11,976 bases of DNA from Clostridia bacterium (lineage in GTDB: Bacteria > Bacillota > Clostridia > Christensenellales > Pumilibacteraceae): the NCBI GenBank assembly GCA_900762945.1, contig CAAFIN010000025.1, positions 1-11,976 of the forward strand. The letters are read 5' to 3'. Under the pieces are notes generated by a model. It saw nothing but the letters and a program-made list of their open reading frames with translations, searched no databases and was not told the DNA's origin. Each line of letters opens with the position of its first letter. The first letter of the stretch is position 1. Shown here in pieces: positions 1 through 7,411 of this stretch. A program made the translations under genes and the position numbers.

Positions 1-40
1 CCCGTAGCATTTACTGCAATCTAGTCACGACATTAAAAGA

Positions 41-93
41 GTTGCGGGGGGATTAGGGGAACACAACCGATAGTGTCCCCCAACGACTTTTTT
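41..93 (+). terminator. Candidate intrinsic terminator at left edge
   Basis: The segment can fold into a long imperfect hairpin. GTTG at 41-44 pairs with CAAC at 81-84. ACAC at 61-64 pairs with GTGT at 73-76 around an 8-nt loop. Either of two G runs (46-50 or 56-59) can pair with the C run at 77-81. The 3' side is followed within three bases by six T (88-93) and then by a second T run at 99-105. This suits a terminator for a plus-strand gene that would end before the window, but no such gene is visible. The structure would also form on the other strand. No coding region is supported in 1-211. Confidence 0.4.
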
Positions 94-112
94 GCTACTT
101 TTTTTGTCGCCT

Positions 113-155
113 AAAAAAAGTAGTAGTCTTACTTACTGCCGCAAGTAAGACTACT
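113..155 (-). terminator. Intrinsic terminator of the ABC exporter gene
   Basis: A perfect 13-bp stem is formed by 122-134 and 143-155 (AGTAGTCTTACTT with its complement) around an 8-nt loop. Read on the minus strand, the stem is followed after two bases by seven T (the A run at 113-119). It lies about 57 bp beyond the stop codon of the minus-strand ABC exporter gene, so it is that gene's likely rho-independent terminator. On the plus strand the stem is followed only by a mixed TTCATTAAATTT tract, so termination in that direction should be weaker. Confidence 0.85.
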
Positions 156-187
156 TCATTAAATTTAACCTTATATAAAACGCTTTT

Positions 188-215
188 GTAACTTTTGCCG
201 TTCGGGAAAAGTTAC
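188..215. repeat. Inverted repeat overlapping the ABC gene stop codon
   Basis: GTAACTTTT (188-196) is the exact complement of AAAAGTTAC (207-215), a 9-bp stem around a 10-nt loop that itself contains CCG/CGG. It includes the stop codon of the minus-strand gene (212-214). On neither strand is it followed by a T run, so it is not a terminator alone. It may protect the 3' end or act together with the terminator at 113-155. Its function is inferred only. Confidence 0.4.
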
Positions 216-3200
216 CTGTTCCTTATAGCGTCGATCGGGCGCTTTCTGGAAATCTTAAGCACGGGCAGGAACGTGGAGATGAACGCCACGAGTATGCCTA
301 CGCCGAGGATAAGCGCGAACTGGCGTATGCCTACGTTGAGGAGCGTGAGCGAGAAGCCGCCGCTTTCGCGCAGCGAGTTGTTTATCAGCCACGCGCCGAC
401 GACGGTCGCGATCGACGCGAACAGCCAGTTGATAAGCGTGATGATCATGCTTTCGTTGAAGAAGATACCGAAAACGTCCGCGCCACGAGCACCCACCGCG
501 CGGAGTATGCCGATCTCGCGCTTCTTGTATGAAATGGACACGGAAATGAAGTTGAACAGCATCAGCGCGGCAAACACGGCGAAGCCGATGCCTACGTAAA
601 GGAATACCTGCGACAGCGTTTCTACCATGCTGTCCATCATGTTTAAGGTTGAACTGACTTCGTTGTTGAGTTGATAGCGGATTCTGCCGAAAGTTTCGTA
701 ATTGAACTTGACGATCTGCCGGATTTCCGAAGCGTTCGTGTACGGCATTTTGCCGATGCAGAAGCGGTAAATGTCCTCGTTTTTGCCGATCATATTATAA
801 GTATCGTCATCGACTATCGCGGGAACATCGGAGCCGAAGTTCGAAATCGAACCGATCGTCGTGTCGCCCGACCATTCCTGAGTAATCGCGAAGTTCGGCG
901 TGGGCAGATAATAACCGACGATTTTGTATTGACCGCGTTTATACTTCGGTCCGTAAATATCGAGAGAACCGGTTTCGCTCATCGAATTGCAACCGATATT
1001 TTCGGTCGCGACGATCAGTTTCAGCGCCGCGCGCTCGTAAAGATATCCGGGCGTACTACCGAATTCGTTTACGAGGTAGCCGCCGCTGTGACCGTAATAA
1101 CCCGTGCCGGACGAAATTATCAGGTACTGCCGGTACGCTTCGGAAACGTACGAGTCGTCGCTGTCCGCGCTTATTACGTTCCATGCGAGCGCCGCCGTTC
1201 TGAACGTTTCGGGATAGCCCTTTTCGGGGTAATCGGTTTTTACGCCCTTTGCGATCGCGCGTTCGGAAATGTTGTTTACGACGTCGCTGAGATTCGAATT
1301 TTCAAGATAATCTCTGTCGGTTTCTTCGTAATAGCCGTTCTCGATCAGTTTATCGACAAGAGCCGCGGAGCAAAGCATGTTATAGTCGTTGTCGCTGATG
1401 CGGAAGGGAAGAATTACTTCGCCGTCGTCGAGTTTGGTCTTGGCACCGTTCGTCCAGACCAACGCGTCGCCGTCGGTGAGCGAGGCGAGGGAAGCGATAT
1501 ACCGGAAACTCATGCTTTTGTCGCCGCTCGAAGAAAGATTCATATTGTATTCGAACGCGTTCAGACTCTTGGAGTTGGACGGCACGTTTTCCGTACCGTT
1601 TTTAGCCGATTCCATCATATCGATCGAGCCGGGAGCGACGAAACCGATCGTGTGGAAACTGTACGTCCGCACGGCGTCGAGTTCGGACGCCGTTATCATG
1701 TCCGCAATCCCTGTTTCGACTTTTTCCGCGCCGGGCAGATATTTCGAGTACTTCGAAGTGTCGAAATCGGTTTCGACCACGCCTACGACGGTGAATTGGA
1801 GGTCGTTGCCGCGCCAGTTGACGCTTATGGTCTTGTTCAGGATTTCCTGCGGAGAAGCGGGCGTGAACTTCGCGTTCGTGCCGTCGCCGCCGCGCATGCC
1901 CGCGATAGCGAACTGATCGTAGACGAAGTTCGTGATAAGGATTTCGCCCGGGGTAGCGGGAACTCTGCCCGCCGAAAGTTTCAGTCCGGTCTTGTCGAGC
2001 GAGGCTTGGGTGACTTCGCTGAAGCCCGATAACCGCATATTATAGAGATTGCCGTTGTCGGAAGAGAGTTTGCTTGAATTCGCGATAGAGTTGCTGAACG
2101 AAATATCGCCGCCCCACAGCGAGCCGGAGTATACCGCCAGCATGGGAACACCTACCGTTTCCTCGATCTTCGCCACGTCGGCTTTACCCATGAGCGTTTC
2201 GTTGAAATAGCCGCGTTTTTCGTCCTTGATGGGAGCGTCGTCGTCCACGACGGCGTCGTAATCGTCGTCGTAAGAGCGGAAGCGCGTTTTGGTGAATGCC
2301 GCGCCCGCGATCTTCGAATCCATGATCGAGCGTTCGTAAGTTGTGTACTTGTCGTAAGCCGCCACGGTGTCGGCAAGACCGAACATGGCGAACGCCACTA
2401 CGCACAGAAGTATCGTGAGAACCAGTCGGAACGGCTTGACCTTAAGACTGCTCGCGCCGATACGAAGCGAGTTTCTGAAGGGTAAGTGCGAGCGGACGAG
2501 TTTATTGTCCTCTGCCGAGTAGTCCTTGAGTTTTACGTCCTCGGGCTTAGTGTCGAGGAACTCGTCCTTGCCGCCGTCGTCGTTGATTTTAAGGACTTTT
2601 TTGACTTCGACGTTTTCCTTGCCGCCGGTGCTGATAAGAGTGTCGCCGTCGGCGTTCGAGATATACCGTTGAATGAGTTCGAGGTCGCGCGCCGTCAGCC
2701 GATAGCCCTGTTTGATTCTGAGAACGTGTTCGTCCACAGCGCTCACGCCCTCGGAAACCTCGTGCGGCTTTACGGACGATTTGGTCACGTCGGATATGAC
2801 CTTGCCGTCCTTGAGTTCGATGATACGGTCGGCGTACAGTTCGGCGAAGTCGCGGTCGTGCGATACGATAAGCACGAGTTTTTCTTTCGACAGTTTTTTA
2901 AGAGTGTCGAAAACCTGCTTGCCGGTCTTGCTGTCCAGCGCGCCCGTCGGCTCGTCCGCCATAATCATTTCGGGGTTCTTGACGAGCGCACGCGCTATCG
3001 CCACACGCTGATTCTGACCGCCCGAAAGTTCGTTGGGCTTGCGGTTGCCGTAGCCCGTAAGATCCACTTCGTCGAGGATTTCGTTAAGCGCCTCGTTTGT
3101 AGCCTTCTTGCCTTGCAGTTGCATGGCGAGCGCGATGTTCGCGCCTACCGTGAACTCGGGCAGAATGTTGTACTCCTGAAAGATAAAGCCGATGAAAGTG

Positions 3201-3448
3201 TTGCGGTAACTGTCGAAGTCCGACTGCGTGAAGTTATTGCTCGACTTGCCCTTAATGATGAATTCGCCGCTGTCCGCGCGGTCCAGTCCGCCCAGTACGT
3301 TCAATAGAGTGGACTTGCCGCTTCCGGACTTACCGAGGATAAAGACCATGCCCTTGTCCTCGAATTTAAGGCTCACGTCGTCCAGCGCCTTGACCGGTAT
3401 GCCTTTCTTCGGCGTGTACGTTTTGGTAACGTGCCGTATTTCCAGCAA
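212..3448 (-). CDS. MacB-like one-chain ABC exporter, ATPase plus FtsX-type permease
   Basis: This 1078-residue protein joins an ABC ATPase to its permease. ATPase motifs in order: Walker A GKSGSGKS (39-46), Q-loop Gln91, signature LSGGQ (141-145), Walker B MIMADEP (162-168) and switch His197. A charged linker (about 220-335) leads to helix 1 (about 340-362), then an outer domain of about 580 residues, then three helices (about 948-972, 1000-1022, 1042-1064) forming an FtsX-type domain with the cytoplasmic KKREIGILRAVGA stretch. The order is that of MacB, but MacB has only about 650 residues; the excess is the outer domain. Such proteins act as homodimers that move substrates such as peptides or lipoproteins outside the membrane; the substrate here is unknown. 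The start is TTG, chosen because GGGAGG (3457-3462) lies 8 nt upstream and the protein begins LEIRHVTKTY, as expected for the first strand. It is a single-gene unit with its own promoter and terminator; no two-component system adjoins it. Confidence 0.93.
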   Translation of the reverse strand: MLEIRHVTKTYTPKKGIPVKALDDVSLKFEDKGMVFILGKSGSGKSTLLNVLGGLDRADSGEFIIKGKSSNNFTQSDFDSYRNTFIGFIFQEYNILPEFTVGANIALAMQLQGKKATNEALNEILDEVDLTGYGNRKPNELSGGQNQRVAIARALVKNPEMIMADEPTGALDSKTGKQVFDTLKKLSKEKLVLIVSHDRDFAELYADRIIELKDGKVISDVTKSSVKPHEVSEGVSAVDEHVLRIKQGYRLTARDLELIQRYISNADGDTLISTGGKENVEVKKVLKINDDGGKDEFLDTKPEDVKLKDYSAEDNKLVRSHLPFRNSLRIGASSLKVKPFRLVLTILLCVVAFAMFGLADTVAAYDKYTTYERSIMDSKIAGAAFTKTRFRSYDDDYDAVVDDDAPIKDEKRGYFNETLMGKADVAKIEETVGVPMLAVYSGSLWGGDISFSNSIANSSKLSSDNGNLYNMRLSGFSEVTQASLDKTGLKLSAGRVPATPGEILITNFVYDQFAIAGMRGGDGTNAKFTPASPQEILNKTISVNWRGNDLQFTVVGVVETDFDTSKYSKYLPGAEKVETGIADMITASELDAVRTYSFHTIGFVAPGSIDMMESAKNGTENVPSNSKSLNAFEYNMNLSSSGDKSMSFRYIASLASLTDGDALVWTNGAKTKLDDGEVILPFRISDNDYNMLCSAALVDKLIENGYYEETDRDYLENSNLSDVVNNISERAIAKGVKTDYPEKGYPETFRTAALAWNVISADSDDSYVSEAYRQYLIISSGTGYYGHSGGYLVNEFGSTPGYLYERAALKLIVATENIGCNSMSETGSLDIYGPKYKRGQYKIVGYYLPTPNFAITQEWSGDTTIGSISNFGSDVPAIVDDDTYNMIGKNEDIYRFCIGKMPYTNASEIRQIVKFNYETFGRIRYQLNNEVSSTLNMMDSMVETLSQVFLYVGIGFAVFAALMLFNFISVSISYKKREIGILRAVGARGADVFGIFFNESMIITLINWLFASIATVVGAWLINNSLRESGGFSLTLLNVGIRQFALILGVGILVAFISTFLPVLKISRKRPIDAIRNR

Positions 3449-3478
3449 TTTTGTTTCCTCCCGTTAAAGTATATTTAC

Positions 3479-3507
3479 ATTATATATACGTTTGAAATTT
3501 TATGCAA
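3479..3507 (-). promoter_or_regulatory. Sigma-A type promoter of the ABC exporter gene
   Basis: Read on the minus strand: TTGCAT (3502-3507) as -35, a 17-bp spacer, then a perfect TATAAT (3479-3484) as -10. Transcription would begin near 3472, giving a short leader that contains the GGGAGG ribosome site. The promoter is back to back with the rsmG promoter; the two -35 boxes are 28 bp apart. Confidence 0.75.
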
Positions 3508-3535
3508 GCGTTTCGGGATAGTTGCGGACTTGCGA

Positions 3536-3565
3536 TTGACTTTGTCGGCGGAATAGTGGTATAAT
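3536..3565 (+). promoter_or_regulatory. Sigma-A type promoter of rsmG
   Basis: TTGACT (3536-3541), an 18-bp spacer and TATAAT (3560-3565), with TG one base before the -10 box (extended -10). Transcription would begin near 3572. GGGAGA (3575-3580) is the ribosome site, 7 nt before the rsmG ATG. Unlike the next promoter downstream, this one leaves room for a normal leader. Confidence 0.78.
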
Positions 3566-3587
3566 TCTCGCATCGGGAGAGATTTTT

Positions 3588-4259
3588 ATGACGAATTACG
3601 ACGAAATTATAAGTAACGAGCGCGTAAGGGCGGCTTTCGACCGCTACGCCGAAATGCTGACCGAGCGCAACGAAAAAGTCAATCTTACCGCGATCACAGA
3701 CCCCGACGAGATCCGAGTCAAGCACTTTACCGACTCGCTGGCGGCGATCGACCTTATAAAAACCGGCGCGACCGTGCTGGATATCGGCAGCGGCGCGGGT
3801 TTTCCCGGGATTCCGCTGAAGATCGCCCGCGACGATATTTCCGTCACGCTCCTCGACAGCGTGAATAAAAAAGTCGCGTTCATGAACGACGTTATCGCCG
3901 ACCTCGGTCTGAAAAATATCGAAGCGGTGCACGCGAGAATAGAGGATTTTCCGCATAAAGGGGAGTTCGACGTCGCGGTTTCCCGCGCTGTGGCGGAACT
4001 TACGACCCTCGCCGAGTACGCCTTGCCGTTCGTGAAAGTCGGCGGAACGTTCGTAGCCTACAAGTCGGAAAAAGCCGAAGCGGAAGCTGCAGCCGCCGGG
4101 AACGCCGTCGCGCTTTTGGGAGGGCGCTTGCGCGAAATCCGCGAAGTAAACGTTGCCCCGGGGCTTACACGCAAACTTATCGTCATCGACAAGATCGATC
4201 CGACTCCGCTCAAATACCCCCGCGGCAAAAACCTTCCGCGTTTAAAACCTCTCGCGTAA
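3588..4259 (+). CDS. rsmG: 16S rRNA (guanine527-N7)-methyltransferase RsmG
   Basis: RsmG (GidB) uses S-adenosylmethionine to methylate N7 of G527 in 16S rRNA of the small ribosomal subunit, in the cytoplasm; in other bacteria its loss gives low-level streptomycin resistance. The 223-residue length is normal. Family marks in order: NLTAI (32-36), KHFTDSL (45-51), the SAM-binding loop LDIGSGAGFPGIPL (64-77), LLDSVNKKVAF (88-98), SRAVA (132-136) and KYPR near the C-terminus (209-212). The ATG is set by GGGAGA 7 nt upstream and by the good N-terminal match. In many Bacillota rsmG follows mnmE-mnmG; here it instead starts a plus-strand series beside an unrelated divergent transporter gene. The next gene has its own promoter in the 43-bp gap. 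Confidence 0.96.
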   Translation: MTNYDEIISNERVRAAFDRYAEMLTERNEKVNLTAITDPDEIRVKHFTDSLAAIDLIKTGATVLDIGSGAGFPGIPLKIARDDISVTLLDSVNKKVAFMNDVIADLGLKNIEAVHARIEDFPHKGEFDVAVSRAVAELTTLAEYALPFVKVGGTFVAYKSEKAEAEAAAAGNAVALLGGRLREIREVNVAPGLTRKLIVIDKIDPTPLKYPRGKNLPRLKPLA

Positions 4260-4264
4260 AAATC

Positions 4265-4293
4265 TTGATTTTGTCGATATGTTGTGATATAAT
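4265..4293 (+). promoter_or_regulatory. Promoter predicted to give a leaderless mRNA for the WalJ-like gene
   Basis: TTGATT (4265-4270), a 17-bp spacer and TATAAT (4288-4293) with the extended -10 TG at 4285-4286. Only nine bases separate the -10 box from the ATG at 4303, so transcription should begin about three bases before the start codon. There is no Shine-Dalgarno sequence between them. The promoter may also drive the CPBP genes and rlmH. Confidence 0.72.
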
Positions 4294-4302
4294 GTACTGG
4301 TT

Positions 4303-5091
4303 ATGAGTATTAAGGTGTGCGTACTCGGCAGCGGGAGTACGGGAAATTGCATATTCGTTCGGAGCGAGAGTACGACGGTGCTCGTCGATCTCGGTATTCC
4401 GGTAACGCGGGTCGAAAAGTGCCTCAAGACTTTCGGAGTCGACCCGGACGACGTGAATATCGTGCTTACGCACGCGCATGCCGACCATTTATGCGGCGCG
4501 GAAAAGTACTGCCATCGTCATCCCGCGACCGGACTTTATTGCCACGACGATTGCTACGGCTCGATCTATCGCAAGATAGGCGAGTGTCGGCATAGGCTTG
4601 CGCACTACGGCTCGGACTTTTACGTGGGCGATATCACGGTTTCGCCGTTTCGGCTCAGCCACGACGTGCCGTGCGTGGGCTACGGGCTGTTGTCGGGCGG
4701 CAAAAAAGTCGCCGTCGCGACGGATACCGGGATAATGCCAGAGAAGGCTTTGAACCAGATTCTCGACAGCGACCTCGCGATAATCGAGAGCAATCATGAC
4801 CCGGCGCTGCTTTGCGCCAACGCATCGTACTCGCCGTTTCTCAAGCAGCGCATACTCTCGAGCGAGGGACATTTATCCAACGCCGCTTGCGACGAGTGCG
4901 TGTTAAAGCTCGTCGATCACGGCGTAAAGAAAATCATATTGGCGCACTTAAGCCGCGAAAACAATTACCCCGAACTCGCGTTCGAAAACTGCAAGAACTA
5001 TCTTTTGTCGAACGGCAAAACCGAGGGCAAGGACTTCGAACTCGAAGTCGCTTTGCCGGACTCTATGAGCGGGCTTTACGAGATTTCTTAA
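4303..5091 (+). CDS. walJ: WalJ/YycJ-like metallo-beta-lactamase-fold hydrolase
   Basis: A 262-residue cytoplasmic metallo-beta-lactamase-fold protein of the YycJ/WalJ group. The two-metal motif THAHADH is at 56-62 (His57, His59, Asp61, His62). Further likely metal ligands are His120 or a nearby histidine, Asp141 in ATDTG and His215 in LAHLSRENNYPELA. That last stretch, ESNHD (162-166) and SEGHLSNAACDE (187-198) are typical of YycJ. Family members are thought to act as nucleases linked to DNA repair and, through the walRKHIJ operon of Bacillus, to cell-wall control; the exact substrate is not settled. Here walRK is not adjacent. The N-terminus MSIKVCVLGSGSTGNC fits the family, so the ATG is secure although no ribosome site precedes it. 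In Bacillus, yycJ lies close to rlmH; here two CPBP genes lie between them. Confidence 0.9.
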   Translation: MSIKVCVLGSGSTGNCIFVRSESTTVLVDLGIPVTRVEKCLKTFGVDPDDVNIVLTHAHADHLCGAEKYCHRHPATGLYCHDDCYGSIYRKIGECRHRLAHYGSDFYVGDITVSPFRLSHDVPCVGYGLLSGGKKVAVATDTGIMPEKALNQILDSDLAIIESNHDPALLCANASYSPFLKQRILSSEGHLSNAACDECVLKLVDHGVKKIILAHLSRENNYPELAFENCKNYLLSNGKTEGKDFELEVALPDSMSGLYEIS

Positions 5092-5141
5092 AGGGGCTTG
5101 CGGCGAAACGCGCGAGAACCGCGACGAAAAAGGAGAAGACA

Positions 5142-6266
5142 ATGAAACGTACGCTTACCGCTTCGGGCGGCGCGGCAATCTATTTAATAGCGATACTCGT
5201 CAACCTGGGAGTGCAGCTTCTGGGGTCGGTAGCGCTCGTTATCGCGGGCGCGGTTTCGGGAAAAACCGGCGTTTCGTCGGTACTTAACTACGTTCTTATG
5301 GCGCTCCTTCAGGCGGGATTTTTGCTGACGTTCGCGCTGTTCGTCAAAAAGTCCGATCGCGGCTTGGCTTTCCCCGTGCGCGCGCTGAAGTGGTACGATA
5401 TTCTTCTCGGCGTGCTTGCGGCGGGAATATGCGTATTCTGCTTTATTTTCCCCGCGCAATGGTTTGCGGTGCTGCTGGAGAAAATCGGCTATAATTTTTC
5501 CACCGAAATTCCGCTCGACGGCGCGCTCGACGTTACGCTTTGCGTGATCGTCACCGTGATTATCGCGCCCGTGTGCGAAGAACTCGTGTTCCGCGGCGCG
5601 CTCCTTACCGGGCTTACAAAAAAATTCGGCGTTATTCCGTCGGTAATCTTGTCGGGACTGGCGTTCTCGCTGATGCATATGAACCCCGAACAGACCGTTT
5701 ATCAGTTCTTTATGGGTTGCGCGTGCGCGTACCTCGCAATCTGCTCGGGAAGCGTGCTGTGTCCCATGATCGTACACGCGTGCAACAACCTTATCGCGAT
5801 TATATTCGAGTTCACCGGCACGGCGTTTCTGGACGTGTTTTTCACGAGTTACGGCACGTTCGCCGCAGTCACCGCCGCGTTTTTGATCGCGGGCGTCACT
5901 GCTCTGTACTTTATCGGACGGCTGATGATGAAAAGCGAGCGTCACGGCGCGGGAGCGGGGCTTGTGTTCGACCTTAAACGCACGAATTCCGACGAAAATC
6001 GTCAAAACCCGACCGAAAATAACGCGGAGAATGCGGGAAATATCGACGGCGTTCGACAAAACCGAACCAAAAATAACGGCTTTGCCGTCGCGACGGATCC
6101 TATAAAAGCGGAAGCGGCGCTCGACGAAGAGGAACTTGCGGCGGGGAAAGCGCGTACGCCGCTGCTCGGCAAGCGTTCGCAAGCGATTTACTTAGGAATC
6201 GGGCTGTTCGCGTGTCTGGTTGTCTGGATACTCGTGTTCGCGGTGAACGCGTCGGGGCTTATGTAG
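5142..6266 (+). CDS. CPBP-family (CAAX-protease-like) membrane protein, first copy
   Basis: A 374-residue polytopic membrane protein with the CPBP (Abi, CAAX prenyl endopeptidase-like) intramembrane metalloprotease core. The catalytic motifs are CEELVFRG (Glu146, Glu147, Arg151), FSLMH (Phe175, His179) and HACNN (His212, Asn216). About eight hydrophobic helices occupy residues 10-265. A polar, Asn-rich tail (about 275-345) follows, and then one extra C-terminal helix (about 348-368), which the usual CPBP core lacks. Bacterial members process or bind membrane proteins, and some give immunity to self-made peptides; the substrate here is unknown. ATG 5142 is chosen because AAAAGGAG ends six bases upstream; the frame is open further back to 4812, but that part overlaps the preceding gene and is not membrane-like. 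It starts 50 bp after the WalJ-like gene and is probably co-transcribed. The next gene has the same architecture. Confidence 0.88.
   Translation: MKRTLTASGGAAIYLIAILVNLGVQLLGSVALVIAGAVSGKTGVSSVLNYVLMALLQAGFLLTFALFVKKSDRGLAFPVRALKWYDILLGVLAAGICVFCFIFPAQWFAVLLEKIGYNFSTEIPLDGALDVTLCVIVTVIIAPVCEELVFRGALLTGLTKKFGVIPSVILSGLAFSLMHMNPEQTVYQFFMGCACAYLAICSGSVLCPMIVHACNNLIAIIFEFTGTAFLDVFFTSYGTFAAVTAAFLIAGVTALYFIGRLMMKSERHGAGAGLVFDLKRTNSDENRQNPTENNAENAGNIDGVRQNRTKNNGFAVATDPIKAEAALDEEELAAGKARTPLLGKRSQAIYLGIGLFACLVVWILVFAVNASGLM
6000..6079 (+). repeat. Imperfect direct repeat in the linker of the first CPBP gene
   Basis: Two 26-bp units, 6000-6025 and 6054-6079, match at 21 of 26 positions and lie 54 bp (18 codons) apart in the same frame. 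They encode RQNPTENNA and RQNRTKNNG in the polar tail. This suggests that the linker grew by internal duplication and that its length, more than its exact sequence, matters. Confidence 0.6.
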
Positions 6267-6328
6267 GGGGTAGCGATAGTCAGACCCATGAATTTCTCCG
6301 CGCATGAGCATAATAGAGAGGTAATCTT

Positions 6329-7411
6329 ATGACGGAATTACTGAAAAAAAGACAAAATCAATTCAGGGCTTCGGGCATGGCGATCTTCGCGGTCGCGCTG
6401 GGGCTTTTGGCGTCGCGTATCGTGGCGAACCTTACGTCCGACTACTTGTCCGACACCATGCTCGACGTCATATTCACGCTGCTTACGCAAGTCGTGTTCC
6501 TTCTCGTCGTGCCGTTTCTTATTTATAAACTCACGCTGAAAAAGACTTGTCGCGAAGTGTTCGAGTTCTCGAACTTCCGCAAAACCAGTCCGTGGATACT
6601 TCTTCTTTGCGTGCCGCTCGGCGTATGCTGTATCATCGCCACGATGGGCGTTTCCACGATCTGGTACACGATTCTCACGCTGTTCGGATATTCGTCCGGC
6701 AGCAGCACGACTTATCCCGAAACTTTTTCCGTGTGGCTGCTGCTTCTCAATATTTTCCTTACCGGAGTGCTTCCCGGCTTTTGCGAGGAGTTCGCTAACC
6801 GCGGCGGCTTCCTCACCGTCATGCGCGGCTCGTTCTCGGCGGCTCAGACGATACTTCTGTGCGGACTTGAGTTCGGACTTTTTCATCAGAATATTACGCA
6901 GGTTTTCTATACGTTTATGTTCGGTATGCTTATGGCGACGCTGTGCCTTTACACGCGCTCGGTTTTCCCCGGCATGATCGTGCATTTTATGAACAACACC
7001 ATCAGCGTGTACCTCGATTTCGCCGAAGAGTATTCTCTGCCGCTCGGCGGATTCTTCGATAAGGTCAACGCGCTTCTTACCTCGAACTTCGCGCTCGCGG
7101 CGTCGTTGTGGCTGCTGTTCGTCGCGGCGGGAGCGGGCATACTTATCGCGATACTGCGCATCGCCAAGCGCGACGCGGCTATGCGCTACCGTAAGCCCGA
7201 GCCGGAAGTTCGCCGCTACGCGCCAAAGCCGCAGACCGTAATCACAGCGGTCGACGGCGAAAGCGTAGAGAACGAGAATAATGACGAAACGCTTGCGCCG
7301 CTGTCCGACAAAATGCTGTATAAGCCCGTCGCGCGCGACTGGGCGTTCTATATCGGCGCGCTCGTGGTCACGATTATTACCACCGTCTGCACGTTCGTAT
7401 GGGGGCTGTAG
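6329..7411 (+). CDS. CPBP-family (CAAX-protease-like) membrane protein, second copy
   Basis: A 360-residue membrane protein built like its upstream neighbour. Catalytic motifs: CEEFANRG (Glu153, Glu154, Arg158), FGLFH (His186) and HFMNN (His219, Asn223). Helices fill about 15-278; a charged tail (280-335) follows, then a C-terminal helix (about 338-358). All expected metal and catalytic residues are present, so an active protease is possible. The start has AGAGAGG (6315-6321) 7 nt before ATG. It lies 62 bp after the first copy and its stop (TAG 7409-7411) overlaps the GTG of rlmH by one base, a sign of translational coupling. The pair looks like an old tandem duplication: motifs and layout agree but most other residues differ. 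The role is unknown; protein processing or peptide immunity are guesses from the family. Confidence 0.88.
   Translation: MTELLKKRQNQFRASGMAIFAVALGLLASRIVANLTSDYLSDTMLDVIFTLLTQVVFLLVVPFLIYKLTLKKTCREVFEFSNFRKTSPWILLLCVPLGVCCIIATMGVSTIWYTILTLFGYSSGSSTTYPETFSVWLLLLNIFLTGVLPGFCEEFANRGGFLTVMRGSFSAAQTILLCGLEFGLFHQNITQVFYTFMFGMLMATLCLYTRSVFPGMIVHFMNNTISVYLDFAEEYSLPLGGFFDKVNALLTSNFALAASLWLLFVAAGAGILIAILRIAKRDAAMRYRKPEPEVRRYAPKPQTVITAVDGESVENENNDETLAPLSDKMLYKPVARDWAFYIGALVVTIITTVCTFVWGL

Noticed and set aside
671..2032. A 453-codon open frame on the plus strand opposite the ABC exporter gene
   Set aside because: It lies wholly opposite a certain coding region, has no recognisable motif or domain, and long antisense frames are common in GC-rich codon usage such as this. 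The other open frames opposite genes (for example 2486-3307 and 5184-6182) fail for the same reason.
4812..5141. An N-terminal extension of the first CPBP protein back to 4812
   Set aside because: It overlaps the end of the WalJ-like gene, encodes an Arg-rich non-membrane sequence, and a good ribosome site points to ATG 5142.
6288..6332. A 14-codon open frame ending ATGA over the start of the second CPBP gene
   Set aside because: The overlap is suggestive of coupling, but no ribosome site stands at a proper distance before its ATG and the peptide has no recognisable character.
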